From Pseudoduganella violaceinigra DSM 15887 (GTDB taxonomy: Bacteria; Pseudomonadota; Gammaproteobacteria; Burkholderiales; Burkholderiaceae_D), in contig NZ_KE384356.1 of the NCBI RefSeq assembly GCF_000425385.1, positions 1-64,000 on the forward strand: 64,000 nt of DNA, in the 5' to 3' direction. Below, piece by piece: positions 35,866 to 44,518 of this stretch (position 1 is the stretch's first letter; each line of letters opens with the position of its first letter). The translations under genes were made by a program, and so were the position numbers. The notes under the pieces were generated by a model. The model saw only the letters and a list, made by a program, of their open reading frames with translations, was not told the DNA's origin and searched no databases.

Positions 35866-37842
35866 TTATCGGCCGCCGAAGGCAGCTTCCTGTTGTTCCT
35901 GTTCGGAATAGCCCTTCGGCGTCACAGTGCTGCCCAGGCGTGCCTTCATCGATTGCGGCCGGCCTTCGAACAGCGCAGCGTAGTAAGTGGCGTTGACCAT
36001 CACGTTTTTCACGTAGCCGCGCGTTTCGTGGAAAGGAATCGATTCGATGAAGATGGTGGTGTCCATCGGCTTGCTCAGCTGCGTGCGCCAGGAGCGCAGG
36101 CGCCCCGGCCCGGCGTTGTAGGCCGCCGTGGCCAGCACCTGGGAGCCGTCCATGCTGCCCAGCACCATGTTCAGATAGTTCGCGCCCAGCAGGATATTGG
36201 TCTTGACGTCCGTCAGCATGCCCTGCACGAAGTCGGTCAGCCCGATCTTGCGCGCCACCCAGCGGCCGGTGGACGGCATCACCTGCATCAGGCCGGAGGC
36301 GCCCACCGCCGATTGCGCATCCATGACGAAGCGCGATTCCTGGCGGATCAAGCCATACACCCAGGCGCGGTCCAGGCCCAGGGTGCTGGTGGTGGGCTGC
36401 ATGATCTCGTCATGCGGCGCCGGATAGCGGTGGGTGTAGTCGGCCTGCACCCGGGTTTTCTCGGAGGTGTACACCATCCGGTCCAGCACATGCCGCTCGC
36501 GCGCGAATTCGGCGGCGGCGATCAGTTCGCGCTCGCTCAGGCGGCGCGTTTCCCAGTTCCATTCGCGCGTGCCCTCAAAGCGCAGGCGCAGCTCGAAGAA
36601 CTTGAGGGCACGCTGCAGGCCGGGATTGGCGGCGATGGCGGCCATCTCGGCCGGCGTCGGGGGCGCGCCCGGCGCGGGGATGGAAACCATCTGGCCCAGC
36701 TCCTCCCCGGCCAGGATGCCGTAGTAGCTGGACTGGTCGGCAATGCCGCGGTAGGCGGCCAGCACTTCCGGCGTATTGCCGCCCGCTTCCGCCGCCAGCG
36801 CGCGCGCGTTCCAGTAGATCCAGGCCGGATCCTTGCGCAGTTGCGGCGGCATGGCGGCGATGGTGGCCTTGACGGTTTTCCAGTCGCGCTCGCGCAGCGC
36901 GATGCGGGTCTTCCATTGCAGCTGTTCCGCGCTCAGCGGCGCGCCGGCCGTTTGCGCCCAATAGCCGGCGGTTTCCGGCGCCAGCGAATAGGACGACACC
37001 AGGGCCAGGTTGGCCCAGCCGATGGCGCGTTCCTGCGGCGTCAGCTGGGGCGCGGCCTTTTCCAGCGCCAGCCGGGCCAGCTTCATGCTGGTGCGGGCGC
37101 CGCGCCCGACGGCGACCAGGAAGGTTTCGTGGTCGGCGCGCGTGCTGCCAGCGCCCTTGGCCAGGGCCAGGGTCGGCAAATCGACCGCCTGGCCCATTTT
37201 CTTGTCCGACCCGTTCAGCAGCATCACGATGCGCTTGGCCGGACCGGTGGCATTGGTTTCGCCCGCCAGGCGCACCTGCGTCCACAAGTCTTCCTGGCTG
37301 AACTGGCCGGTTTGCGCCAGCGCCGCCACCAGCGAACCGCAGGCCTCGCCGTAGTTCGGCGGGTAGAGCAGCAGCGTGCGCGCCTCGGCGGCGACATTCT
37401 GCCCTTTGGCGATACGCGACAGCAGGTGGTAGCACTTGACCTGGGTATCGTCCTGCAGCACGAACTGCGGGAACTGCTCATCGAAGGTGGTCCATTCGCG
37501 CTTGCGGCCCAGCTCAAGCAGCCAGTCGTTGCGCAGGCGGTCGGCGATGGCGCTGCCCTGGTATTTTTTCAGGAAGGCCCGCACTTCGGGATCGGCGGCA
37601 TCCTTGAAACGCGCCTTCAGGCGGTAATACTCAACGTAGGAAGGGATGGTGTAATCGGACAGGCGGGCCGCGTAAAACTCCGCCTTGGGAGCATCGTCGC
37701 GCCGGACCGCATCGCGCAGCAGCAGGAAGGCGTCGTCTTCCTTGCGGCTGTCGCTTGCGTTATCCTGCGCCCAGGCCAGTGGCGAGGCGGCGCTTGTAGC
37801 GACTATCAGTGCGCCGGCTATCCATTTCAAGGTGGAAATCAA
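35866..37842 (-). CDS. slt: Soluble-type lytic murein transglycosylase
   Basis: 658 aa from a TTG start. Cleaves the MurNAc-GlcNAc bond of peptidoglycan with 1,6-anhydro product formation in the periplasm. Signal peptide ISTLKWIAGALIVATSAASPLAWA; long helical superhelix (about 30-470); C-terminal SLT domain with catalytic Glu about 502 in RQESRF, GASGLMQVMPSTG and ATAAYNAGPGR. No ATG fits: TTG at 37842 has GAGAG 7 nt upstream, while a GTG at 37866 is an alternative. It is divergent from the cyclo-ligase gene with only 27 nt between starts. Confidence 0.9.
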   Translation of the reverse strand: MISTLKWIAGALIVATSAASPLAWAQDNASDSRKEDDAFLLLRDAVRRDDAPKAEFYAARLSDYTIPSYVEYYRLKARFKDAADPEVRAFLKKYQGSAIADRLRNDWLLELGRKREWTTFDEQFPQFVLQDDTQVKCYHLLSRIAKGQNVAAEARTLLLYPPNYGEACGSLVAALAQTGQFSQEDLWTQVRLAGETNATGPAKRIVMLLNGSDKKMGQAVDLPTLALAKGAGSTRADHETFLVAVGRGARTSMKLARLALEKAAPQLTPQERAIGWANLALVSSYSLAPETAGYWAQTAGAPLSAEQLQWKTRIALRERDWKTVKATIAAMPPQLRKDPAWIYWNARALAAEAGGNTPEVLAAYRGIADQSSYYGILAGEELGQMVSIPAPGAPPTPAEMAAIAANPGLQRALKFFELRLRFEGTREWNWETRRLSERELIAAAEFARERHVLDRMVYTSEKTRVQADYTHRYPAPHDEIMQPTTSTLGLDRAWVYGLIRQESRFVMDAQSAVGASGLMQVMPSTGRWVARKIGLTDFVQGMLTDVKTNILLGANYLNMVLGSMDGSQVLATAAYNAGPGRLRSWRTQLSKPMDTTIFIESIPFHETRGYVKNVMVNATYYAALFEGRPQSMKARLGSTVTPKGYSEQEQQEAAFGGR

Positions 37843-37869
37843 TGTACGACTCTCAAGGTAATTCACGAT

Positions 37870-38454
37870 ATGACCAGCCCAGGTAGCATACCACGCAACA
37901 GCGACGCCCAACCACCCTCCGGCAAGGCGGAATTGCGCCAGTTTATGCTGGCCGCGCGCCGTGCGCTGGCGCCGCAAACGCGCGCCCAGTGGGACCGGGA
38001 AATTGCGGCGAAAGTGGTCCAGTGGTGGCGCGAATCCGGTGTCGGCACGCTCGGCGTGTACTGGCCTTTGCGCGACGAGCCCAACCTGCAAGCCTGTTAT
38101 GCGGAACTGGCGGAACTGGGCGTGAAGCTGCTGCTGCCGGTGGTGCTGGCAAAGCAGGCGCCGCTGGCGTTTGCGGAGTGGACGATCGGCGAGCCGATGG
38201 TGAAGGATGCGATGGGGGTGGCGGTGCCGGCCCTGCGGCGCCTGGTGCAGGACAATCCGCCCGCGCTGCTGGTGCCCTGCCTGGGATACAACGCGCAGGG
38301 CTACCGGCTCGGATATGGGGGCGGCTTCTACGACCGCACGCTGGCCCGTGCGCCCAGACCGGCGACGGTGGGGGTGGCCTATCGCTGCCTGGCGGCGGAC
38401 TTCCCGTCCGACGGGCACGATGTGGCGCTGGACCGGATTATCACTGAAGACTAA
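37870..38454 (+). CDS. 5-formyltetrahydrofolate cyclo-ligase
   Basis: 194 aa. ATP-dependent conversion of 5-formyl-THF to 5,10-methenyl-THF. Family features are KAELRQFMLAARRAL near the N-terminus, RDEPNLQA in the middle and the nucleotide-loop signature YRLGYGGGFYDR. The ATG at 37870 has only a weak AAGG 10 nt upstream. It faces metF convergently, 63 nt away, so one-carbon genes border each other here. Confidence 0.93.
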   Translation: MTSPGSIPRNSDAQPPSGKAELRQFMLAARRALAPQTRAQWDREIAAKVVQWWRESGVGTLGVYWPLRDEPNLQACYAELAELGVKLLLPVVLAKQAPLAFAEWTIGEPMVKDAMGVAVPALRRLVQDNPPALLVPCLGYNAQGYRLGYGGGFYDRTLARAPRPATVGVAYRCLAADFPSDGHDVALDRIITED

Positions 38455-38517
38455 ACCCGGTCCGCGCCAGCCGCCGGGTAGTATCAGGCAGCTGTGCCCG
38501 ACACAGGTTTCCCGGCG

Positions 38518-39345
38518 TCAGACCAGGCGGTTCCACAAGGCGGTGGTCGCCGCCGCCTGGTTCATGGAATAGAAATGCAGCCCCGGCGCGCCGCCGGCCA
38601 GCAGGCGCTCGCACAGGTCCGAGACGACGTCCAGCCCGAAGGCCTTGATCGACGCCGCATCGTCGCCAAACGAAGCCAGCTTCAGGCGCACCCAGCGCGG
38701 GATCTCGGCGCCGCACATATCGGAAAAGCGCATCAGCTGCGTGTAGTTGGTGATCGGCATGATGCCAGCCACGATCGGCACATCCACGCCGGCCTTCTGC
38801 GCCGCGTCGACGAAATGGAAATAGGCGTCGGCGTTGTAGAAATACTGGGTGATCGCCGCGTTGGCGCCGGCCTTCACCTTGCGCGCAAACGCCTGCATAT
38901 CGTCCTGCGGCGAACGCGCCTGCGGGTGGACTTCCGGATAGGCCGCCACTTCGATATGGAACCAGTCGCCGGTTTCGGCGCGCACGAACTCCACCAGCTC
39001 GTTGGCATAGCGGAACTCGCCCGCCATGCCGTAGCCGGACGGCAGGTCGCCGCGCAGCGCCACCAGGCGCTTGATGCCATGCGATTTGTACTGCTGCAGG
39101 ATGGCGCGGATCGATTCGCGCGTGCCGCCGATGCAGGACAGGTGGGGCGCGGCTTCTTCGCCGGCCGCCATGATCTCCAGCACGGTATCGAGGGTGCCCT
39201 GCTGGGTCGAACCGCCGGCGCCGAAGGTCACGGAGAAATACTTGGGATGCAGCTCGGACAGTTTGGCGCGCGTGGCGCGCAGCTTTTCCGCCCCTTCCGC
39301 CGTCTTGGGCGGGAAGAACTCGATACTGAAATTATGGTTAGCCAT
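38518..39345 (-). CDS. metF: 5,10-methylenetetrahydrofolate reductase
   Basis: 275 aa, bacterial MetF length. Reduces methylene-THF to 5-methyl-THF for methionine synthesis. Landmarks: SIEFFPPKT at the N-terminus with the catalytic Glu, SVTFGAGGSTQ, ALRGDLPSG, AAITQYFYNADAYF and PIVAGIMPI. It overlaps the holin-like gene by 8 nt, so translation is probably coupled. It is the last gene of the metK-ahcY-holin-metF series. Confidence 0.96.
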   Translation of the reverse strand: MANHNFSIEFFPPKTAEGAEKLRATRAKLSELHPKYFSVTFGAGGSTQQGTLDTVLEIMAAGEEAAPHLSCIGGTRESIRAILQQYKSHGIKRLVALRGDLPSGYGMAGEFRYANELVEFVRAETGDWFHIEVAAYPEVHPQARSPQDDMQAFARKVKAGANAAITQYFYNADAYFHFVDAAQKAGVDVPIVAGIMPITNYTQLMRFSDMCGAEIPRWVRLKLASFGDDAASIKAFGLDVVSDLCERLLAGGAPGLHFYSMNQAAATTALWNRLV

Positions 39346-39688
39346 CGTTGTCTTTCAACAGGAGGGTAGACAAGGCCCAGGAGATCACGCTGTACAGCAG
39401 CGCGCCGACGATGGCGGCGCCAAAGCTGTCCACATGGAAGCCTTCCACCACTTTCGCCACCAGCCAGAACATGAAGCCGTTGATGACGAAGATGAACAGG
39501 CCGAGCGACAGCACGGTCACGGGCAAGGTCAGCAGCAGCAACACGGGGCGCACCAGGGTGTTGACCAGGCCAAGCAGGAGGGCGGCAACCAAGGCGGCGC
39601 CCATGCTCGTGACGCTGATGGAATGCATCAGGTACGGCACGGCGAACAGGGCGGCGGCATTGATTATCCAGGTGAGGACCAAACGCAT
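39338..39688 (-). CDS. Phage holin superfamily 4-like membrane protein
   Basis: 116 aa, almost wholly hydrophobic with about four membrane segments (LVLTWIINAAALFAVPYLM; ALVAALLLGLVNTLV; PVLLLLTLPVTVLSLGLFIFVINGF; GAAIVGALLYSVISW). It matches the Pfam group named after mycobacteriophage holins, but such genes are ordinary chromosomal genes in many bacteria. It lies between ahcY and metF; its link to the methyl cycle is unknown. It gives no sign of a prophage. Confidence 0.88.
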   Translation of the reverse strand: MRLVLTWIINAAALFAVPYLMHSISVTSMGAALVAALLLGLVNTLVRPVLLLLTLPVTVLSLGLFIFVINGFMFWLVAKVVEGFHVDSFGAAIVGALLYSVISWALSTLLLKDNDG

Positions 39689-39709
39689 AGAGTTGCTCGC
39701 TTTGTTGAG

Positions 39710-39755
39710 AACCGGTACACCAGTGTCCGACCCGCAGGGTCAGACACGATTGCGC
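39710..39755 (-). repeat. Dispersed palindromic intergenic element, copy C
   Basis: Minus strand GCGCAATC, then GTGTCTGACCC-TGC-GGGTCGGACAC, then TGGTGTACCGGTT. The arms differ by one pair. It lies 55 nt past the ahcY stop. Core and flanks match copies B and D. Confidence 0.75.
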
Positions 39756-39809
39756 GGCGGACGCGGACAGGCGCCGGCCCCAGGGCCGGTTCCCGCCGCG
39801 TGGCCGGTT

Positions 39810-41225
39810 TTAGTAGCGGTAGTGCTCAGGCTTGTAAGGGCCTTCGACCTTCACATTGATGTACGCTGCCTGCTCGGCGGTCAGGGTGGTCAGCTGCGCG
39901 TTCAGCTTCTTCAGCTGCAGGCGGGCCACCTTCTCGTCCAGGTGCTTAGGCAGGGTATACACGCCGACCGGGTAGGCCTTGGTGTTGGCGAACAGCTCGA
40001 TCTGGGCGATGGTCTGGTTGGCGAACGAAGACGACATCACGTACGACGGGTGGCCGGTGCCGCAGCCCAGGTTCACCAGGCGGCCTTCGGCCAGCAGGAT
40101 GATGCGCTTGCCGTCCGGGAAGATCACATGGTCGACCTGCGGCTTGATGTTTTCCCACTGGTACTTCTTCAGCGAAGCGACGTCGATTTCGTTGTCGAAG
40201 TGGCCGATGTTGCAGACAATCGCCTGGTCCTTCATCTTCAGCATGTGCTGTTCGGTCAGGATGTGGTAGTTGCCGGTGCAGGTGACGAAGATGTCGCCGT
40301 GTTCCGCGGCGTAATCCATGGTCACCACGCGGTAGCCTTCCATTGCCGCCTGCAGGGCGCAGATCGGATCGATTTCGGTCACCCAGACTTGCGCCGACAG
40401 GGCGCGCATGGCTTGCGCCGAGCCCTTGCCCACGTCGCCGTAGCCGGCGATGACGGCGATCTTACCGGCCACCATCACGTCGGTGGCGCGCTTGATGCCG
40501 TCCACCAGGGACTCGCGGCAGCCGTACAGGTTGTCGAACTTGGACTTGGTGACGGAGTCGTTGACGTTGATGGCAGGGAAGGCCAGCTTGCCTTCCTTGT
40601 GCATCTGGTACAGGCGGTGCACGCCGGTGGTGGTTTCTTCGGTCACGCCCAGGATCGCCGGCAGGCGCTTGGAGTACCAGGTCGCGTCCTTGGCCAGGCG
40701 GGCCTTGATCGAGTTGAACAGGCAGGTTTCCTCTTCCGAACCCGGCTTGGCCAGTACGGAGATGTCCTTCTCGGCGCGTGCGCCCAGGTGCAGCAGCAGG
40801 GTGGCATCGCCGCCGTCGTCCAGGATCATATTGGAGTACACGCCTTCACCCGGCCATTCGAAGATGCGGTGGGTGTATTCCCAGTATTCGTCCAGGGTTT
40901 CGCCCTTCACGGCGAAGACCGGGGTGCCGACGGCTGCGATGGCGGCGGCGGCGTGGTCCTGGGTCGAGTAGATATTGCAGGATGCCCAGCGCACTTGCGC
41001 GCCCAGCGCTTCCAGGGTGCGGATCAGGACCGCGGTCTGGATGGTCATGTGCAGCGAACCGGTGATGCGCGCGCCTTTCAGCGGCTGCGCGGCGGCGAAT
41101 TCCTCGCGGATTGCCATCAGGCCAGGCATTTCCGTTTCGGCGATCTTGATCTCTTTTTCGCCCCAGGCCGCCAGGCCGATGTCAGCGATGATGTAGTCTT
41201 GGGAATCTTTGAGTACGGCGTTCAT
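39810..41225 (-). CDS. ahcY: S-adenosylhomocysteine hydrolase
   Basis: 471 aa. Splits SAH into adenosine and homocysteine, relieving inhibition of methyltransferases. NAD-binding motif [15 protein letters not shown], substrate motifs [16 protein letters not shown] and [11 protein letters not shown], and the C-terminal [12 protein letters not shown] are all typical. Start ATG at 41225 with GGAGG 5 nt upstream; an immediately preceding GTG is too close to that site. The leader carries an SAH riboswitch, so SAH should raise expression. Confidence 0.98.
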   Translation of the reverse strand: MNAVLKDSQDYIIADIGLAAWGEKEIKIAETEMPGLMAIREEFAAAQPLKGARITGSLHMTIQTAVLIRTLEALGAQVRWASCNIYSTQDHAAAAIAAVGTPVFAVKGETLDEYWEYTHRIFEWPGEGVYSNMILDDGGDATLLLHLGARAEKDISVLAKPGSEEETCLFNSIKARLAKDATWYSKRLPAILGVTEETTTGVHRLYQMHKEGKLAFPAINVNDSVTKSKFDNLYGCRESLVDGIKRATDVMVAGKIAVIAGYGDVGKGSAQAMRALSAQVWVTEIDPICALQAAMEGYRVVTMDYAAEHGDIFVTCTGNYHILTEQHMLKMKDQAIVCNIGHFDNEIDVASLKKYQWENIKPQVDHVIFPDGKRIILLAEGRLVNLGCGTGHPSYVMSSSFANQTIAQIELFANTKAYPVGVYTLPKHLDEKVARLQLKKLNAQLTTLTAEQAAYINVKVEGPYKPEHYRY

Positions 41226-41256
41226 CACGCCCTCCTTTCATTGGTTGAAAAAAGTA

Positions 41257-41319
41257 ACGTGAGCGCGGTGTTGATATTCCGAGCCTGGCCAGGCTTGCTG
41301 GTCGCAGCGCTCCTCGGAG
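41257..41319 (-). promoter_or_regulatory. SAH riboswitch in the ahcY leader
   Basis: The minus-strand RNA contains CCGAGGAGCGCUGCGACC (starting at 41317), then CCAGGCUCGG, then CCGCGCUCAC (ending at 41259). These are the conserved blocks of the S-adenosylhomocysteine riboswitch known upstream of ahcY in beta- and gammaproteobacteria. CCGAG pairs with CUCGG and GAGCGC with GCGCUC. It lies about 30 nt upstream of the ahcY start. SAH binding is known to activate expression in this class. Confidence 0.95.
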
Positions 41320-41326
41320 AAATGGG

Positions 41327-41350
41327 ATTGTAGCATTGTGCCAGGCACAA
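41327..41350 (-). promoter_or_regulatory. ahcY promoter with operator-like palindrome
   Basis: An extended -10, TGC-TACAAT (ending at 41327), lies just upstream of the riboswitch and has no good -35. A perfect palindrome TTGTGCC-A-GGCACAA at 41336-41350 occupies the -16 to -30 region, which fits a transcription factor site. The regulator is unknown; a methionine or SAH regulator would be logical. Confidence 0.6.
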
Positions 41351-41397
41351 GCGGTAAACCGGTGTCCGACCCGCAGGGTCCAACACCGGTTACGCGG
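41351..41397 (-). repeat. Dispersed palindromic intergenic element, copy D
   Basis: Minus strand CCGCGTAACC, then GGTGTTGGACCC-TGC-GGGTCGGACACC, then GGTTTACCGC. It begins 22 nt past the metK stop and touches the ahcY promoter palindrome on its other side. Confidence 0.75.
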
Positions 41398-41418
41398 CGC
41401 TCGCGCGCCTGATGCTGA

Positions 41419-42582
41419 TTACAGGCCGGCGGCGGCGCGCAGGATCGCCGCCTTGTCGGTGCGCTCCCAGGTGAACTCCGGCTCTTCGCGGCCGAAGTGG
41501 CCGTAGGCGGCGGTCTTGGCGTAGATCGGGCGCAGCAGGTCCAGCATCTGCACGATGCCTTTCGGGCGCAGGTCGAAGTGTTCCTGCACCAGGCGGGCGA
41601 TCTTCTCGTCGGAGATCACGCCGGTACCTTCGGTGTACACGGTGATATTGATCGGGCGTGCCACGCCGATGGCGTACGACACCTGCACCTGGCACTGGCG
41701 CGCCAGGCCGGCGGCCACCACATTCTTGGCCACGTAGCGGGCGGCGTAGGCGGCGGAACGGTCCACTTTCGACGGGTCCTTGCCGGAGAACGCGCCGCCG
41801 CCGTGCGGGGCTGCGCCGCCGTAGGTGTCGACGATGATCTTACGGCCGGTCAGGCCGCAGTCGCCCTGCGGGCCGCCGATGACGAAACGGCCGGTCGGGT
41901 TGACCAGGAATTTGGTGTCCTTGATCCAGGCGGACGGCAGCACCGGACGGATGATCTCTTCGATCACCGCTTCTTCGATCTGGCTATGGCTCATTTCCGG
42001 CGCGTGCTGGGTCGACAGCACCACGGTATCCACCGACACCGGGCGGCCTTCCACGTAGCGCAGGGTGACCTGGGATTTGGCATCCGGGCGCAGCCATGGC
42101 AGGCGGCCGTCCTTGCGCAGTTGCGACTGGCGCTCGACCAGGCGGTGCGCGTAATAGATCGGCGCCGGCATCAGCTCCGGGGTTTCGTCGCAGGCGTAGC
42201 CGAACATCAGGCCCTGGTCGCCGGCGCCCTGGTCCAGGTCGATGCCCGCACCTTCGTCCACGCCCTGGGCGATGTCCGGCGATTGCTTGTCATATGCAAC
42301 CAACACGGCGCAACCCTTGTAGTCGATACCGTAATCGGTGTTGTCGTAGCCGATGCGCTTGATGGTATCGCGGGCGATTTGAATATAATCCACGTTGGCG
42401 TGGGTGGTGATTTCACCTGCCAGCACGACCAGACCGGTATTGCACAGGGTTTCCGCGGCGACGCGGGCCCGTGGGTCCTGGGCGAGAATGGCATCCAGAA
42501 TCGCGTCGGAAATCTGGTCGGCGACCTTGTCCGGGTGGCCTTCCGAGACGGATTCGGAGGTGAAGAGGAAATCGTGAGACAT
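41419..42582 (-). CDS. metK: S-adenosylmethionine synthetase
   Basis: 387 aa, full length. Makes SAM from methionine and ATP. Landmarks: [20 protein letters not shown] at the N-terminus, [12 protein letters not shown], the P-loop-like [15 protein letters not shown] and [19 protein letters not shown] lies 6 nt before the ATG at 42582. Its compact leader can form alternative pairings that include this Shine-Dalgarno. With ahcY and metF it forms a methyl-cycle cluster. Confidence 0.98.
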   Translation of the reverse strand: MSHDFLFTSESVSEGHPDKVADQISDAILDAILAQDPRARVAAETLCNTGLVVLAGEITTHANVDYIQIARDTIKRIGYDNTDYGIDYKGCAVLVAYDKQSPDIAQGVDEGAGIDLDQGAGDQGLMFGYACDETPELMPAPIYYAHRLVERQSQLRKDGRLPWLRPDAKSQVTLRYVEGRPVSVDTVVLSTQHAPEMSHSQIEEAVIEEIIRPVLPSAWIKDTKFLVNPTGRFVIGGPQGDCGLTGRKIIVDTYGGAAPHGGGAFSGKDPSKVDRSAAYAARYVAKNVVAAGLARQCQVQVSYAIGVARPINITVYTEGTGVISDEKIARLVQEHFDLRPKGIVQMLDLLRPIYAKTAAYGHFGREEPEFTWERTDKAAILRAAAGL

Positions 42583-42650
42583 CGCAAGCTCCTGACATTG
42601 GTTGAAAAATAATATTGTCGCAAAACCAAGGCAGCTTGCGACGCTTTAGC
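42583..42650 (-). promoter_or_regulatory. metK leader: candidate RNA switch
   Basis: From the predicted start near 42650, the leader can form hairpin A, GTCGCAA (42642-42636) with TTGCGAC (42623-42617), leaving the Shine-Dalgarno free. Alternatively it can form structure B: TCGCAAGCT (42641-42633) pairs over 9 bp with AGCTTGCGA (42590-42582), which contains part of the Shine-Dalgarno and the A of the ATG, with an inner stem TTGGTT (42629-42624) / AACCAA (42603-42598). A and B share the TCGCAA segment, so they exclude each other. The element does not match a riboswitch class I know. Confidence 0.6.
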
Positions 42651-42656
42651 GACATT

Positions 42657-42685
42657 TTTATACCGCTTCGCAAGTTGTCTGTTAA
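42657..42685 (-). promoter_or_regulatory. metK promoter
   Basis: Minus strand -35 TTAACA (42685-42680), 17-nt spacer, -10 TATAAA (42662-42657), predicting a start near 42650. The remaining gap to the divergent acyltransferase gene (42686-42773) is AT-rich with a small inverted repeat AGAGCA/TGCTCT, but holds no clear second promoter. Confidence 0.7.
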
Positions 42686-42773
42686 CTCAGCGGTTACTCC
42701 TAACGTGGTATTTTACGCTTCTTAAAAAATTTTTGTGCAGAGCAACGTATAAAATGCTCTTATATACTTATAC

Positions 42774-43625
42774 ATGCTGTTAAGAATATTCCGTTTTTTC
42801 TCGATCTTCCCCCTGCCGCTGCTGCATGGCATCGGCGTCGGGCTTGGCTGGCTGGTCTACCTGCTGTCCCCCGCCTATCGGCGCCGCCTGCGCGCCAATA
42901 TGCGGCAGGCCGGTTTTTCCGCCCACCTTGGCAGCGCCGTCGGCGAAGCCGGCAAGGCCATGTTTGAACTGCCCTTCATCTGGTGCGCTGACCCGCAGCG
43001 GGTCAGCCGCCGCGCCAGCGTCGAAAACTGGGAGCTGGTGCAACATTACCTGGATGCGGGCAAGGGCATTGTCTTCCTGACCCCGCACCTGGGCTGTTTC
43101 GAGATCACCGCCCAGGAAATCGCCCACCGCAGCGAGCTGATGGTGATGTACCGCCCGCCCCGCAAGGAAGCGCTGAAACCGCTGGTCGAAGGGGCCCGCG
43201 CCCGCAAGAATCTGCTGTTGGCGCCGGCGAATATGGGCGGCGTGCGCCTGCTGGCCAAGTTCCTGAAGAAGGGCAAGCCGATCGGCCTGCTGCCCGACCA
43301 GGTGCCGCAGGAAGGCGAAGGCGTCTGGGCCGATTTCTTCGGCCGCAGCGCCTATACCATGACCTTGCCGGCCAAAATGGCCCAGTTGGGCGATGCCGTG
43401 GTCCTGATCGTCTACGCCGAACGCTTGCCACGCGGCAAGGGCTATGTGGTGCGCTTCGTGCCGTTCGAGGGTTCGCTGGACGGTGACTCCGCCGCCCAGG
43501 CGCGCGCCATCAATGCGGCTATGGAAAAGCTGATCGCGCGCTGCCCGGCCCAATACTACTGGAGCTACAACCGCTACAAGGTGCCGGCCGGCGTGGCCGG
43601 CCCGGCCGCGCAGGAGGCTGCATGA
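42774..43625 (+). CDS. Lysophospholipid/lipid A acyltransferase, LpxL-LpxM family (1)
   Basis: 283 aa. One N-terminal hydrophobic anchor (FFSIFPLPLLHGIGVGLGWLVYLL) and the acyltransferase motif HLGCFE (HxxxxE) in TPHLGCFEITAQE, followed by YRPPRKEAL and GLLPDQVPQEGEGVW. Family members add secondary acyl chains to lipid A at the inner membrane. No Shine-Dalgarno precedes the ATG; the start is the first codon that keeps the full anchor. It overlaps the second acyltransferase gene by 4 nt. Confidence 0.9.
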   Translation: MLLRIFRFFSIFPLPLLHGIGVGLGWLVYLLSPAYRRRLRANMRQAGFSAHLGSAVGEAGKAMFELPFIWCADPQRVSRRASVENWELVQHYLDAGKGIVFLTPHLGCFEITAQEIAHRSELMVMYRPPRKEALKPLVEGARARKNLLLAPANMGGVRLLAKFLKKGKPIGLLPDQVPQEGEGVWADFFGRSAYTMTLPAKMAQLGDAVVLIVYAERLPRGKGYVVRFVPFEGSLDGDSAAQARAINAAMEKLIARCPAQYYWSYNRYKVPAGVAGPAAQEAA

Positions 43626-44518
43626 AGTTCCTGCTGAGAATGATGTGGCTGCTGCACTGGCTGCCGCTGCCGGTGCTGGGCCGGATCGGCAAGGGCATCG
43701 GCAGCCTGCTGTTCATGGTCATGGCGGCGCGCCGCAACATCGCCCTGACCAACCTGCGCCTGACCATGCCGGCCCTGGACGAAAGCCAGCGCCGCGACAT
43801 CGTGCGCCAGCACTTCCAGGCCTATTCGCGCAGCGTGCTGGAACGCGCGATCCTGTGGTGGGCGCCGCCGGCCCGCCTGCGCAAGCTGATCCAGGTCGAG
43901 ACCAGCGTCGGCATGCCGCCCGGCCGCATTCCGGTCGAGGCGATGACGGAAAAGCCGACCATCCTGCTGTGCCCGCATTTCGTCTGCCTGGATGTGGGCG
44001 GCGCCGCCGTCGCCATGGAAGCGTCGGCATCGTCGATGTACGTGGCGCAAAAAAACAAGGTGTTCGACGAGGTGCTGCGCGCCGGCCGCGCGCGTTTCAA
44101 GCCGGTCAAGCTGTTCACGCGCCAGGACGGCATCAAGCCCATCCTGCGCGCCCTGAAGGACAAGCTACCCTACTTCATGCTGCCCGACATGGACTTCGGC
44201 GACAAGGACGCCGAATTCGTGCCCTTCTTCGGCATTCCGGCCGCGACCCTGACCGCCACCGCCCGCATCGCCGCGGCGACCGGCGGCCAGGTCATGCCGG
44301 TGGTCGCCACCTTCCTGCCCGATTACCAGGGCTACCGCGTCAAGTTCTATCCGGTGTGGGAGAATTACCCGGGACCCGATATGGTCGCGGCCACGCGCCG
44401 TATGAATGAATTTATCGAAGAACGCGTCAAGGAAGCGCCGGCCGAATACTTCTGGACCCACAAGCGCTTCAAGACCCGCCCGGAAGGCGAACCTTCCTTC
44501 TATTCAAACAAGCGATGA
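43622..44518 (+). CDS. Lysophospholipid/lipid A acyltransferase, LpxL-LpxM family (2)
   Basis: 298 aa. The HxxxxD motif is HFVCLD in [18 protein letters not shown]; an N-terminal hydrophobic stretch anchors it. [19 protein letters not shown] is typical of the LpxL group. It is coupled to the preceding acyltransferase and to dapF by ATGA overlaps at both ends, giving a three-gene operon. Two successive enzymes suggest two secondary acylations of lipid A. Confidence 0.92.
   Translation: MKFLLRMMWLLHWLPLPVLGRIGKGIGSLLFMVMAARRNIALTNLRLTMPALDESQRRDIVRQHFQAYSRSVLERAILWWAPPARLRKLIQVETSVGMPPGRIPVEAMTEKPTILLCPHFVCLDVGGAAVAMEASASSMYVAQKNKVFDEVLRAGRARFKPVKLFTRQDGIKPILRALKDKLPYFMLPDMDFGDKDAEFVPFFGIPAATLTATARIAAATGGQVMPVVATFLPDYQGYRVKFYPVWENYPGPDMVAATRRMNEFIEERVKEAPAEYFWTHKRFKTRPEGEPSFYSNKR

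Noticed and set aside
38490..38515. Fifth copy of the dispersed palindromic element after metF
   Set aside because: Only CTGTG/CACAG arms and part of the flank resemble the family; too degenerate to count.
39338..39688. Phage holin gene as evidence of a prophage
   Set aside because: The family name is historical. There are no other phage genes nearby and the gene is embedded in the methyl-cycle cluster.
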